Both the position numbers and the translations under genes were made by a program. Under the pieces are notes generated by a model. That model searched no databases. It was given only the letters and a program-made list of their open reading frames with translations, and was not told where the DNA came from. 64,000 nt of DNA, taken from NCBI GenBank assembly GCA_020284085.1, contig JACEVL010000032.1, forward strand, positions 877,001 to 941,000, in the 5' to 3' direction. This DNA comes from Aporrectodea caliginosa. Lineage: Eukaryota > Annelida > Clitellata > Crassiclitellata > Lumbricidae. This document shows, one piece after another, positions 24,877 to 34,140 of the stretch (positions are counted from its first letter, which is position 1; each line of letters begins with the position of its first letter).

Positions 24877-25392
24877 TCACAGGTTTGCATGAACCTGAGT
24901 TGCATAATATTTAATAGGTTGCTTTCTAGCTTCAAGTCTTGCGCGAACTAATCCATCTCTTGCATGCTGTCCAACAACCAGCAATGATGACTCTGTAACT
25001 GTCTTGACAGACCTCTCGACTGCTTGAGTATGGCATGGAAACTTTGGAAAGCGAAGTAAATCAATCGCGGAGTCGTCGGCATTGTGGATCAACTGTTCCA
25101 GGTCGTCATCATTTATGTCCTTCGTTAGAGGTGGCTCTGTCACTTCACATGACTGCCAGTCAATTAATTCTGTATAGTCGGCTGCATGAAAGTTCAAACT
25201 TGGGGGGTGAAATATGCGAATTCCTCTCTGAGGCTTCTTACTCGATCGCGCCTTCATTATTCTTCTGATTCCTAATTCTCGAATTGATTTCCTCTCATCC
25301 GTGATCATTGAAAGAAGTACATTTTCAGGATGAGCAAAGAAGGCGTTTCTCTGAATAACTGGATCAACTATTGACTTTAGTAGTATAGTCAA
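24877..25392 (-). pseudogene. Transposon protein C-terminal fragment, 171 aa
   Basis: The minus-strand frame is open and reads DPVIQRNAFFAHPENVLLSM, IRELGIRRIMKAR, YTELIDWQSCEVTEPPLT, PCHTQAVERSVKTVTESS and ARDGLVRARLEARK. I recall these blocks from the C-terminus of a large family of uncharacterised transposon-encoded proteins in invertebrates. The N-terminal half is missing. The frame runs into the Polinton end at about 25382-25392, which suggests the Polinton inserted into it or that a rearrangement joined them. No function beyond transposon origin is claimed. Confidence 0.55.
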
Positions 25393-25394
25393 AG

Positions 25395-25590
25395 GCCGAT
25401 TTCAACTCAGTCTAGCGCTTCATAAGTCAACAATTCATCACGGTAGCCTTTAAAACCCAAACGGTGGTCTTCCAGACGATTTGCCGTCAAAAGCCGATTT
25501 CAACTCAGTCTAGCGCTTCATAAGTCAACCACCCATCGCGGTAGGCTTTTAAACCGAAACGGAGGTCTTCCCAACGACCCACCATCGATA
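25395..25590. repeat. 98-bp direct repeat, two copies, at the Polinton end
   Basis: GCCGATTTCAACTCAGTCTA begins at 25395 and again at 25493. The units diverge towards their ends. A Polinton terminal-repeat origin is inferred from position. Confidence 0.7.
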
Positions 25591-25814
25591 CACTACAGTT
25601 TGGGGCCAAGATCGACTTCGAGTTGACTTCAGGCTTTGGAGATGGAAAAAAGATATTCATTCTCTTTCCTTGGGTAATAGTAAGGGAAAAAAGGGGTTCA
25701 AGCGCTTATAGTTTTTTTTTTTTTTTAAATTTCATAAATACGGGGCTGAAGGCGTTAGGGGTTCTATTGCAGCAGCATCGTTAGCAGTATCAGTCCAGCA
25801 TACACAGTTCACTG

Positions 25815-26468
25815 TCAAGGTGATTCTGAAGCCGCCAATTGCTTTATAAAATCCGCTCGGGCCTTCTCGCGACCTTTGTTGATCAGCTCTTTTTTTAACC
25901 CTTCGCTGATGGAACCTTCGGCCATTCCTACAGATTTAGACCGGATCTCATCTTTCATGACGCGATATTTTTCAACCTCTTCCAAAATCAGCTTGTACTC
26001 ATCTTCGCTTATCAGATTATCTTCGAGGGCTTTTAAGACATGACTGTGTATGGTATTCAGTTTACTGCTAGCCAGGACTCGTATGGCTTCGTGTTTAGCC
26101 GCTTTTGCCGAACATCTTCGACCGATGGCGACTCCAGCAACATCGAACAAACTTGACAACACAGCACAAACTTCAAGAATTATTCCTGGTACTAGCCCAA
26201 CTCCTGTTACCAGCAAGGCTGCTCCTCCAGCACCCGCGCCTAGACCGAAAACTGCACACGAGGCGGAAGCACCGTTAATCATATTCACAGCTCTGCTGTA
26301 TTTTTTAGAAAGAGCGCTACGAAATTCCACTTCAGATCTAAGAAAAGATTCGAGTTCTCCTATTTTCTGCAGGCGAAAGTTCTGTGGTTCCATTTCAGAC
26401 TGGTCCGCGGTGTTGTTGGACTTATCATCCGAAATTGTCGGGACAGATAGACTTGGATACAGCGACAT
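25815..26468 (-). CDS. Polinton accessory protein with hydrophobic core, 217 aa
   Basis: It is intact from ATG to stop. Residues about 1-40 are polar, then comes a predicted helix (LESFLRSEVEFRSALSKKYS). Residues about 65-125 form a Gly/Ala/Leu-rich hydrophobic stretch, enough for two membrane helices or a hydrophobic hairpin. The C-terminal half is charged and helical (ASKLNTIHSHVLKALEDNLI, SEDEYKLILEEVEKYRVMKD). Similar proteins, with ESKLNTI and S..E..LIL.E.EKY, recur in invertebrate Polintons as far as I recall, but no role is known to me. It lies nearest the left terminus, 55 nt downstream of the next frame on the same strand. Membrane association is inference. Confidence 0.65.
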   Translation of the reverse strand: MSLYPSLSVPTISDDKSNNTADQSEMEPQNFRLQKIGELESFLRSEVEFRSALSKKYSRAVNMINGASASCAVFGLGAGAGGAALLVTGVGLVPGIILEVCAVLSSLFDVAGVAIGRRCSAKAAKHEAIRVLASSKLNTIHSHVLKALEDNLISEDEYKLILEEVEKYRVMKDEIRSKSVGMAEGSISEGLKKELINKGREKARADFIKQLAASESP

Positions 26469-26523
26469 ATTGCTTATAATTCTTCTAAAAGAAGTGTTAT
26501 ATTTAACTCAACATCCGGAGTTG

Positions 26524-27003
26524 TTACAGTACCTCTTTTTTAGCCTCAACTTGAAAACTCGTTTGGCTCGGAATACAAATTATCCTAGTCGCATTAAACT
26601 GTGAGCTCGAAACGTCAATTAGCCAATCAATGATACGAACTGAGGCGTCTCCGTTACTTGCACCCGATATTGTCAGCTTCCAGAACCCAGCGTCTACTGT
26701 AACGGTATCAGCCGCCGTCTGTAAAGTGATGCAAGGAAATCGTGCGGCTGTTATTGGAAGATTTTTATACACCTTTGTGGCCAGTGTACCTGTTGCTGTG
26801 TAAATATCGCGGGTGTAGTAGTCCTTTGACACGAAATCTATGTGTTCTTGCGGCACAGCGGCCAACATCGCTGTGGTGGGTTGTGCAATGGTATAGCCCC
26901 AGTTGGTTAGACCAACGATGTCATCGAGGTTGTATTTTTGCATATTTGTTTCCCCGTTTTGCCTGAGATAACCTCGGATTTTATGGTGTGAGTCGGCCAT
27001 CAT
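26524..27003 (-). CDS. Polinton hypothetical protein, 159 aa
   Basis: Intact frame from ATG (a second Met follows directly) to stop. It is mostly short beta-prone segments with few charged residues (FPCITLQTAADTVTVDAGFW then KLTISGASNG), which would suit a small beta-sandwich structural protein. I do not recognise the family. It lies 11 nt downstream of the fibre-like gene on the same strand, so it may be a companion structural or fibre-associated gene; that is inference from spacing only. Confidence 0.6.
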   Translation of the reverse strand: MMADSHHKIRGYLRQNGETNMQKYNLDDIVGLTNWGYTIAQPTTAMLAAVPQEHIDFVSKDYYTRDIYTATGTLATKVYKNLPITAARFPCITLQTAADTVTVDAGFWKLTISGASNGDASVRIIDWLIDVSSSQFNATRIICIPSQTSFQVEAKKEVL

Positions 27004-27014
27004 GCTCTTTTATA

Positions 27015-28988
27015 CTATGAATCCCCATCTTTAAAATATGTGAAGATCTGAAAATGGTCAATCCTGGTGATCTTTGCTAAATCATCATTAGTAGCAAAGG
27101 CAAGGGCTGTAAACCTGTATATTTTATAAGCGCTGACGGAGTCAACGAGAAAGTCTTGCGGATTTGGAGCTTCGGTATATCGAGCGTTTGAGGTGAGTAG
27201 GTCTGTAAATACAAACTCGTCATCACTATTCCGAACGGCCCCACTTATCTTCCAGGATGTCATATTTGTATTAAAACACAGACTAACTTTCCAAATGCGT
27301 ACGGCAGTCGGACATTCAATCTGTAGCCAAGATCCAGCACCAGTGGTATCGGCTATCCAGCCGCAATTCACACTCTCGGAGTCAACATTTATTGGGTTAA
27401 ATGGAAAAAATTTTGATGAAAGTTCGTGTGTCGAACTAGCGGTGGGAATAAAACCTGTATAGTTGTTGCCAAAGGACATATTTAAGGGTGGAATATGGCC
27501 GGTATGGTTGAGTATCTTCAGGTTGCCTATATAACTCATAATTATTGCGTCCAAGGCAACAGAGTTCTGCCTGGCAGCGAGGTCTTTGTTGTCTGCATAT
27601 CTTTTTGCAAGAGAAATTTGAGAGTCTACATATTGCTTATTAGTCACATTTAACGCCCCCGATGGCACCCTGTTCAACCTTATCATGGCGCTGCTGACCA
27701 TTTTTGAAACTTGACCAATACTGGCCCCATCACTGTTAGATACTGATGCTCCTTCCGGAAGTCCCGTAATTCTTTTTCCTGACATTGCTAAATCACCAGT
27801 CATGGTATCGCCGGCTTTGAGAATGTGAGCGCCTCTAATGGCCGCATCGTGTTCGTCTACATATCTCTTGTTAGTCAAGAATTTTGGCCCAATGGGTGTT
27901 CCTGGGAATGATGACATGTCATAATTTGTCATCACATTTTTTAGTCCATCACTTAATAGTTTCATGCTTACCGCGTCGCTATCGGATGGCCGTGATATAT
28001 GGCTTATTGGAAGCCCAGTAACCCTTCTCCCACCCATATCCAAATTGCCAGTCATGGTATCACCGGCTTTGAGAACATGTGTGCCGACGGTGGGGATCCG
28101 ACCATCTGTATACTGTTTGGCGTACTCTCTGGCGGCGAGAGTTTTTTGGTCTGTATACAACCTGAGGGTTGTGTTAAGCGCAACATCCTTCTCGTCCGAA
28201 TAACGCCTAATGACGGTATCCTTATCATCTGCGGTAAACTTAATAGCCGCATCTACATATCGTTTGTTAGTCACATGCAACGGAGCCGAGGGTGTTATAT
28301 TTAAGTTTGTCATTTTGGCGTTTACCTCACGCCTCACTTCTGATATGCTCGCTGCATCGTTTATATCTGTTGTTAGTAATGGTAAACCAGTTACCCGTTT
28401 CCCACCCATATCCAAATTACCAGTCATGGTATCACCGGCTTTCAGCACATGTGCGTTTCTAACAAGAGTATCCTTTTCGTCTGCATACTGTTTTGCGGCG
28501 TTAGACTTTTCATCTGTATACTGTCTGGCGGCGGCAGTTTTTTGGTCCGTATACAACCTCAGACCTGTGTTAAGGGCGGCGTCCTTCCTGTCCGCATACT
28601 GCTTAACAATAACATCCTGGGCGTTAGAAATATCCGCTTGATCGTCGGCGTACCGTACCACCTGTGCCCAGCTCACGGCATCGCTGTCAGAATCTGGCGT
28701 GTCTGCCGTACGAAGCCCAGATATACGGTGCCCACTCATGTTAATGTTGCCAGACATAGTTCCACCAGCAAGTTGTAGATTATCCAGGTCTATTGTATCA
28801 GCGTAACCTTTCGTTGCGGCGTCAGCGTTCTCAGTAGGCGCACCCACATTTGTGATTCGATACCCACCAGATGAGAGAATTCCCATCATGGTATCGCCAA
28901 CCTTGTGGACGAGCCCACCAGTGCTGAACTGCCATACTCCTCCACCTATCGTACTATGACTACTTCGACCAAACTTATCGACCGGCAT
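27015..28988 (-). CDS. Polinton fibre-like protein with phage-type repeats, 657 aa
   Basis: Intact frame, ATG to stop. Residues about 25-470 hold four to five imperfect repeats built on LKAGDTMTG(N/D)L(D/A)MGG(K/R)RVTGLP, then a segment with SDSDAVS, then (N/K)KRYVD or KQYAD. Between these run helical tracts of the type LRLYTDQKTAAARQYTDEK. The same GDTMTG...I..L..P....DA..K.YVD pattern builds shafts of phage tail fibres. The last 150 or so residues have a different, beta-rich composition (WLQIECPTAVRIWKVSLCFN...ITRIDHFQIFTYF) suggestive of an F5/8-type or similar galactose-binding sandwich. I infer a trimeric shaft with a receptor-binding head on the virion surface. It sits 79 nt downstream of the protease gene. 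Confidence 0.72.
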   Translation of the reverse strand: MPVDKFGRSSHSTIGGGVWQFSTGGLVHKVGDTMMGILSSGGYRITNVGAPTENADAATKGYADTIDLDNLQLAGGTMSGNINMSGHRISGLRTADTPDSDSDAVSWAQVVRYADDQADISNAQDVIVKQYADRKDAALNTGLRLYTDQKTAAARQYTDEKSNAAKQYADEKDTLVRNAHVLKAGDTMTGNLDMGGKRVTGLPLLTTDINDAASISEVRREVNAKMTNLNITPSAPLHVTNKRYVDAAIKFTADDKDTVIRRYSDEKDVALNTTLRLYTDQKTLAAREYAKQYTDGRIPTVGTHVLKAGDTMTGNLDMGGRRVTGLPISHISRPSDSDAVSMKLLSDGLKNVMTNYDMSSFPGTPIGPKFLTNKRYVDEHDAAIRGAHILKAGDTMTGDLAMSGKRITGLPEGASVSNSDGASIGQVSKMVSSAMIRLNRVPSGALNVTNKQYVDSQISLAKRYADNKDLAARQNSVALDAIIMSYIGNLKILNHTGHIPPLNMSFGNNYTGFIPTASSTHELSSKFFPFNPINVDSESVNCGWIADTTGAGSWLQIECPTAVRIWKVSLCFNTNMTSWKISGAVRNSDDEFVFTDLLTSNARYTEAPNPQDFLVDSVSAYKIYRFTALAFATNDDLAKITRIDHFQIFTYFKDGDS

Positions 28989-29067
28989 CTTGTATTACAG
29001 AAAAAAGGGGCACATTTCTAATATAAAAATTTCAAAACCAAAATCCAAAATATCTAATCCAATCTTC

Positions 29068-29568
29068 TTATGAGGCAACATAGTTAAGTATTATATCTTC
29101 AAATTTTTGACCAGCAGCGAGCTGTTTGAGCACAAGAAGGCAGAGGTGGCCACATATCACATCATTTTGACTCTGCAGCTGAAATGTTTGTGTTCTGATG
29201 GGGCAATTTAAATATCGAGCGAGTTCTTGAGGCGGATCCAACCCATAACTATCAAAGTAGACGGCTGTAGGACCATCTCGATCAATACACAATTGATCAT
29301 GACCGTGATCAATTTTGTAAGCAATCCAGTGGGTACCATCGCCTTTTTTGGAATCCAGATTAACAATTCCACACTCTTTGTCGTGTACCACAGCGGGCAA
29401 GCCATCTCGCATGAAAACACCGCGGAAATTAGGAAGTCCTCGTGCGGCTTTCTCGATATCAAAGTTGCTCAGAGGTTCTAGTTTTTTTCCCGAGATAAAG
29501 TCCTGATCCCTTACACCTAGGGCAACAACCACCGGTAGTCTGGCGTCCGAGATACAACCCCTTTCCAT
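29068..29568 (-). CDS. PRO: Adenovirus-type cysteine protease (Polinton PRO), 166 aa
   Basis: This is the virion maturation protease of Polintons, homologous to adenain, which cleaves capsid precursor proteins. The conserved core starts at LSNFDIEKAARGL (about residue 34). The catalytic His is in GDGTHWIAY, the acidic partner in YFDSYGL, and the nucleophile in the CGHLCL motif near residue 142, so all three expected catalytic positions are present. Length fits the family. Its first 110 nt overlap the end of the minor-capsid frame in another reading frame, so the true start could be further in. No stop or frameshift interrupts it. Confidence 0.88.
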   Translation of the reverse strand: MERGCISDARLPVVVALGVRDQDFISGKKLEPLSNFDIEKAARGLPNFRGVFMRDGLPAVVHDKECGIVNLDSKKGDGTHWIAYKIDHGHDQLCIDRDGPTAVYFDSYGLDPPQELARYLNCPIRTQTFQLQSQNDVICGHLCLLVLKQLAAGQKFEDIILNYVAS

Positions 29569-29842
29569 GAAGCTCAGCTTCGACTACCCGGTTATGACGC
29601 TCTGCCTCGGCTTGTGCAGCTGCTGCAGCTTGTTTGGCTTGCACCGCCTTTGCTATCCCTGCAGCCCCACCAGCCACTCCTCCCGCTGCAGATAACCCAC
29701 CAAAGAGCAGTGGGAGGAGTGCTAGTAGCGGGAGAAAACCACCATTTTTTGTCATATGTTTCATTTGTGTTTTGGTGAATCTCAACTCCATCAATGATCC
29801 AGAAAGGAAAGTCTCACGCAAAGTGAAGGGAAAGAATTCCAT
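29459..29842 (-). CDS. Polinton pX-like minor capsid protein
   Basis: The frame is open from 29959, but I place the start at the ATG at 29842 (MEFFPFTLRETF), where family-like sequence begins; an internal Met before ELRFTK is the alternative. A basic stretch (LRFTKTQMKHMTKNGG) leads into a hydrophobic Leu/Gly/Ala segment (GGFLPLLALLPLLFGG), then an Ala-rich helix with AKAVQAKQAAAAAQAEAERH. The C-terminus has two GLYLG(R/K)-type motifs. This composition and the GxGLYL repeats mark the membrane-active, core-binding small capsid peptides of Polintons and adintoviruses, comparable to adenovirus pX/pVI. A Cys pair motif GGCCPRCKGSG lies between the GLYLG motifs. It overlaps the protease frame. Confidence 0.78.
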   Translation of the reverse strand: MEFFPFTLRETFLSGSLMELRFTKTQMKHMTKNGGFLPLLALLPLLFGGLSAAGGVAGGAAGIAKAVQAKQAAAAAQAEAERHNRVVEAELHGKGLYLGRQTTGGCCPRCKGSGLYLGKKTRTSEQL

Positions 29843-29960
29843 GATGGGAAAGGATCGAGTTTGTGCAATCGTGGTCCTAGCTCGTGGGAGAAACAAGTCA
29901 GTCAATACTCGCACGCAGTAAGTAAGAAGTAAGTAATTATATTCTTTAATGAGAAGCACT

Positions 29961-30154
29961 TACAAACGCACTGCACTGTTACATGGCAAGCTTAATACAT
30001 TCAAACAAACAAAATTATATATATTACCAGGTTCATAGGTTACAACTTAACGCGCAGGTTTACCCAATCTGAAGAGTTTTCTGTCACTTGACTAAGCGTG
30101 AACTACTAGTTTGCAAAACACAGTTGCATATTATAATTAAAGAACATTTATACC
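29961..30154. other. Spacer between Polinton remnant and next transposon
   Basis: AT-rich. It includes ACAAACGCACTGCACTGTTACATG, similar to part of the SINE at 49731-49990, which may mark where a retroelement removed the rest of the Polinton. No gene. Confidence 0.4.
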
Positions 30155-30449
30155 ATATCCATTAGGGTGGCCCTTAGCGTACAGCCAAAAAATGAAAATC
30201 ATAAAATTTAGTCTGGCATACGTTCAATCCATGCCAATTATAGAAATAAAATTCTGTGCCAAAAAACTTTGGAATTGTATAACATTTAGGGGTGGCCCTC
30301 GAGCTCTGAAATTTGTTATGTAATACGATTTTGCGATTTGAATCACAAAATTTAAAAAAATGTTATTCAGAACATTCACTGTCACTCAGTCTTTCACTAA
30401 GTTGGCTCAAAAAATACTAGTTCATGCATTCATTCATTCATTCATAAAT

Positions 30450-30730
30450 TCATTCATTCATAAATTTACATAGCGCTCCTTTAAGAGGACTACACAGAGG
30501 CGCTCCCGACTCCAGCACGGCCAAAATACAGTTTTGAGTTTAGTAAAGAAAGCTTCAGCAAGAGTCTCAGGGAGCAGGCGTATCTGTATCTCCTCGAGGA
30601 GCCTGTTCCAGACCACTGGGCTTACCACGGGAAAGGCTCGATTCTTGCATACCAAGCACCTGAGACAGTTTCTTGGAGTTAGTTGTGCAGAACTGAACTT
30701 TTCGAGACCTCTGGTGCCAAAAACTGCATC
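30450..30730 (-). mobile_element. LINE ORF2 tail and 3' hairpin
   Basis: The minus strand reads CKNRAFPVVSPVVWNRLLEE then LPETLAEAFFTKLKT and ends in a stop. It is followed by GGAGCGCCTCTGTGTAG...GGAGCGCTATGTAAAT and a (CATT/AATG)n tail. The protein block is the WN.LP...F...LK end of CR1/L2-like ORF2. The 3' hairpin resembles the SINE tail at 20011 and 24523. Confidence 0.65.
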
Positions 30731-30849
30731 TCACTTCACACTGGGTCTTAATGGCGAACGATCTGGAGCTACTTCTTCCATTGCAGCAATCATCAGTTTC
30801 TTAGAGTCATTGGGTCAAAAAGGGCAAGCTCTTCAGACAGATACCATAG

Positions 30850-31500
30850 ATAAAGCCCTAGCTTCTTGCTTGTAGCAGCAGAAATTGTTGTATGTGGGTA
30901 TATTAGAAGTTCTTCCATGAGAGTCAAGTTGGCGAAGTTATCCAGGCTCTCAAGTAGACAACAGCCGAAAAGATGGCAATATCAGGAATGCTGCGTTGTT
31001 CTTCTGCAGCAGTCTTCTTGAAAAGACCACATCTTTATCGTGTTGATAACTTTTGCCATCCATCGTGCCCGATGCATAGCGCCAAGCATTCTAAACCGAA
31101 TTCCACGAGCTGAAACATCTCCAAGAAAGAAAACTGAGAGCTGGAGAAATTCTCTGTAATTGTCTCGTGGCTGTTCAGTTGCCTGATGTTTATGAGCAAA
31201 TTCCAGGACGTCAGAACGGTTTATGGCCACCAAAGATTCGACCGATGGGTCTGATGAGGTTGTCTGAAAGTTGTCGCTTTCAATGAATTGCCAGTAGTCT
31301 TGAAACCTCTTGAAAGAAGATTATCGGGTCCAGTAGAAGTTCCAATGGAAGTATTATTTGGAATGCAGCTCCAACAATTAGTTCAATAACGTGGTGGCGA
31401 CATGCCAGAAAAAGGAAATCTTTATTCAGTTCCTGCTCTATCAAGCAACATGCACCTGAGCGATGACCTGTGTCACAGCCTGTCGTATCGAAGCACAAGC
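30850..31500 (-). pseudogene. Decayed transposase of the ATATCCAT family
   Basis: The minus strand reads, in order and over several frames: CFDTTGCDTGHRSGACCLIE then LFLACRHHVIELIVG, then RDNYREFLQLSVFFLG and LGAMHRARWMAKVINTIKMW, and finally LGLYLWYLSEELALF. I recall these blocks from uncharacterised transposases in many invertebrates. The D of FDTT and the E of RHH..E could be catalytic acidic residues, though that is inference. The matching GTLHTARWIAKIIYSIKI block is in the sister element near 45000. Frame changes and stops show it is dead. Confidence 0.6.
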
Positions 31501-32340
31501 TGTTGCTTGCCCATGGCTAAAACGCGAGCCTTTGCCTTCATTGGCTCTGCACTACGGAACCAGCTTCCTTCTTTGACACGTTCCTGTTTATTAACCCTTT
31601 GGAGGTGAGGTGAAGGATTGTAACGTTTCAGGTGAGGTGGGGTCTGACATACCCCAATACATATAATTACTTGCAAGTCGCAATATCAACTATAATATAA
31701 ATTGTGAGTTAAACTACAGTTATGTAACCAATTGTCGGCTAAACTGGTAATTTTCAGGAACAAATAACAGTTTTCAATCATAATTGATATGGCCAGCGTG
31801 GTGGCGCTCAAAATCAAGCGGCCCTTTGCAATGGCATCTTCGTGGCCCTCAAAACATGTAACATTTTGGGAACACGTGACAATGTCGTGACATAATACCC
31901 GTAATAATGGATCAATTTTGTATCGATGCAACACTAAATGCAGTAATATCTTATAATCGCACATTTTTTCGGCACTGTGCCGTTACTTTTTAAATTCCTT
32001 AAAATCAATATGTATACGAAAAATTAAAATTTCACTTTAATATGCAAGAAATAAAAAAAAATGGCGTCCAAAAGTACCTGAAAGTGTCCTAAAGTGTCCG
32101 TATTTCACATTCACTAAGGTAGACAAAAATAATCCAAGATGGTTCTACGTTTTCCGTAGAAAAAGCAGCGTAGAATAGCCTTGGGGTGTGTCATACCCCA
32201 CCTCACCTCCAAAGGGTTAACTGGTGGGCCAAGTTCCCCTATTCGTTGTCTCAAGACCTCTTTTTTTTCTCTGGGTCTCTCGCACTGGGAGCGCCTCTGA
32301 TTGGTGTGCACCACGAGAGGCGCTATAAAAATTGATAGGT
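31440..32340 (+). mobile_element. LINE tail split by a TTAA MITE
   Basis: The plus strand reads YRSTSCCLPMAKTRAFAFIG then LRNQLPSLTRSCLL up to 31590. Removing the MITE lets the frame continue as TGGPSSPIRCLKTSFFSLGL to a stop near 32300. It ends with GGGAGCGCCTCTGAT...GAGAGGCGCTATAA, the hairpin tail shared with SINEs here. Confidence 0.65.
31595..32216. mobile_element. TTAA MITE, family B
   Basis: The ends CCCTTTGGAGGTGAGGTG and its inverted copy are flanked by TTAA (31591-31594 and 32217-32220). The 622-bp interior has no coding capacity. Target choice and end type suit piggyBac mobilisation. The end sequence differs from family A. Confidence 0.87.
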
Positions 32341-33575
32341 ACAGTACAAAGCGAAAACCTGATACTGATTATTCCACTCTCTCAAACACTGGACGACTTC
32401 TAGGGCTGAGCCTGTTTCTGAGGATAGTTTTGGAATGCCCAGTAACTGTTCAACTCCTACACCTGAGGTAAGAACTGGAAAACGATCAACATGTCTCACG
32501 TGATGTCAAACCTTCCAGTAACTTCCCATCCCAATGAACTGTTAAGGAACTTTTATGGCTGTTCGACTTGGTGGTTCTGTTGCTTGCCCTGGCTCGTTGA
32601 CTGGGATTTCGGTTGCTGTTCAAAGTGCTGACATCATGACCAAGGCTGGAAGCCACTTCGCTAAGAACAAATGTAGCGTTCCTTGACGAAATCTTGGTTC
32701 TAGAAATCTAGCCAAAGCCGACGTCAGACCAGGAGACAGAATGTTGGATGTGGCTCGTTTAGGTGCAGATGCTTCATTGTTAGTATCACCGGTTTTTTCC
32801 TTTACATTCAGCATCAATTCCATCACTTTCATCACTTAATTCTGCATCACTTGATGAGGATTCAGTATCCTGAACTACCTGCCTGGCTTGTATAGCCTGC
32901 GAGCTCCTCCTGTGATCGTTTCTTGCGCTTCTGGAAGTTTATTCCCGTATTATTAAAACTTGAGAACACCAGGGCCACCCCTAAATATTGACCAATTGCA
33001 AATATTTTTTGCACATAGTGTTTTCTTCATAATTGGAATAGATTGGAAGGCTGCCACAAGATTATTTTGCACTTTCATTTCTAAGGGCCACCCTAATATC
33101 CATTTATACCAAATCTATACATCATATCTATTGAAATCATTGACGGCGCTTTGACTCTAGTTATCACGTTATTAGCTTGAATGCCGGTACGCAAAATTGC
33201 TTAAAATCATAAATAAAACCAAAATTGAAAGCAGTCGTGCTTTCCGAGCTGTACAGTTTGTTAGGTTGACTAAACTACCTTTGAGAAAATAGCCTGCTCT
33301 TTGAAAATACGCTGAGAAACTCGAAACGTTATTAGCTTGAATAACCAGAACGTGTAGTGTTAAATTGCTGTTGGCTGTTGTTATTTAGGTTATCTTTTCG
33401 AATACAAATTCCTATAATCAGAAACCAATATTGTTTTCCATTTGCATTGACTAAAAACCTCTAGTGTCATTCAATGATTACTGGAATTTGTATTGTTTGT
33501 AAATAGGCCTATACAGTAAATTTAGCAAATGACATTCTGGGAAAATATCTTTCCATTTTTTTCTATTTTATACAG

Positions 33576-33604
33576 AAACAGATCATCAGCCTTCTAAGAC
33601 AACG
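33576..33604 (+). CDS. Host gene microexon, 29 nt
   Basis: TTTCTATTTTATACAG precedes it and ACG|GTGAGT follows. With the phase-1 base from the first CARD exon it encodes ETDHQPSKTT and leaves phase 0, which is exactly what the F-box-like exon needs. A 29-nt exon is easily chance, but both splice sites are strong and the phases fit on both sides. Confidence 0.5.
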
Positions 33605-34131
33605 GTGAGTTGTGAAACTTCTTTGTCTTACTAATTCATAAAAAAATATAAGACCTTCGTAAATAATTTTGAAAAATACCCTCTTCGTATTTCAACCTCA
33701 AAACATTAAGCAACAGACTTGATTAGGTTTTGAAGCCAGGCTAATTAGATACGGGTAAATCTATTGGGCTTGATTTCATCAATCGCCAAAAACGTCTAGT
33801 CCCTCTGGTTATTGTTTCAACTGCACTTGAAATATTATATTCGTGACTTTTAGTCTGGAAGGGATGCGTTGTGAAGTTCGATTAGGCCTACACCACAATT
33901 GAGGTGACGGTAGGGGATGAAACAGAGCCATAAGACGCCTAAATTGGTAATAAGAAGATCTTATGAAAATGAAGTTTGTTTCTGTTTGGCTTTCACTTTA
34001 GCTGTGGCAGAATTATGCGTGACAAGTAGTCGAATGATTGTTGAGCCATTTGATTAAAGCCACGTTGATAGATTGTTCCTAATTGATCTCAGTAAACACA
34101 TTCAGCAACTTTGATAACGAATGTTATGTGT
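33605..34131. other. Intron sequence
   Basis: AT-rich intron between the microexon and the Mutator-like MITE. No recognised repeat. Confidence 0.4.
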
Positions 34132-34140
34132 ATTGCCCAA

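Larger units (their letters stand above)
25382..29960 (-). mobile_element. Partial Polinton/Maverick in host-gene intron
   Basis: Five co-oriented minus-strand frames include two hallmarks of Polintons and adintoviruses: an adenovirus-type protease and a pX-like minor capsid peptide. The left limit is placed at AGTATAGTCAAAGG (25382), since Polinton ends start with AG. Immediately inside lie two copies of a 98-bp unit (from 25395 and 25493), as often seen in Polinton terminal repeats. No matching inverted end was found to the right, and the usual integrase, DNA polymerase B, packaging ATPase and capsid genes are absent, so about three quarters of an intact 15-20 kb element is missing. It lies antisense to the CARD gene. 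The right limit is approximate. Confidence 0.82.
30163..33095 (-). mobile_element. DNA transposon of the ATATCCAT family, 2.9 kb, with nested insertions
   Basis: The inverted ends TAGGGTGGCCCTTAG are flanked by the 8-bp duplication ATATCCAT (30155-30162 and 33096-33103). The interior holds a decayed minus-strand transposase (30850-31500), a minus-strand LINE tail (30450-30730), and a plus-strand LINE tail (31440-32340) itself split by a TTAA MITE. A sister element with the same duplication lies at 43862-46147. Confidence 0.85.

Noticed and set aside
26050..26604. Plus-strand frame of 184 aa opposite the Polinton hydrophobic protein, and similar plus-strand frames at 27193-28778
   Set aside because: They are antisense to intact, repeat-structured minus-strand genes and lack family features.
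25382..33575. Remaining Polinton genes (integrase, polymerase B, ATPase, major capsid)
   Set aside because: I looked on both strands up to the next host exon and saw no motif of these families; the space is filled by other transposons.
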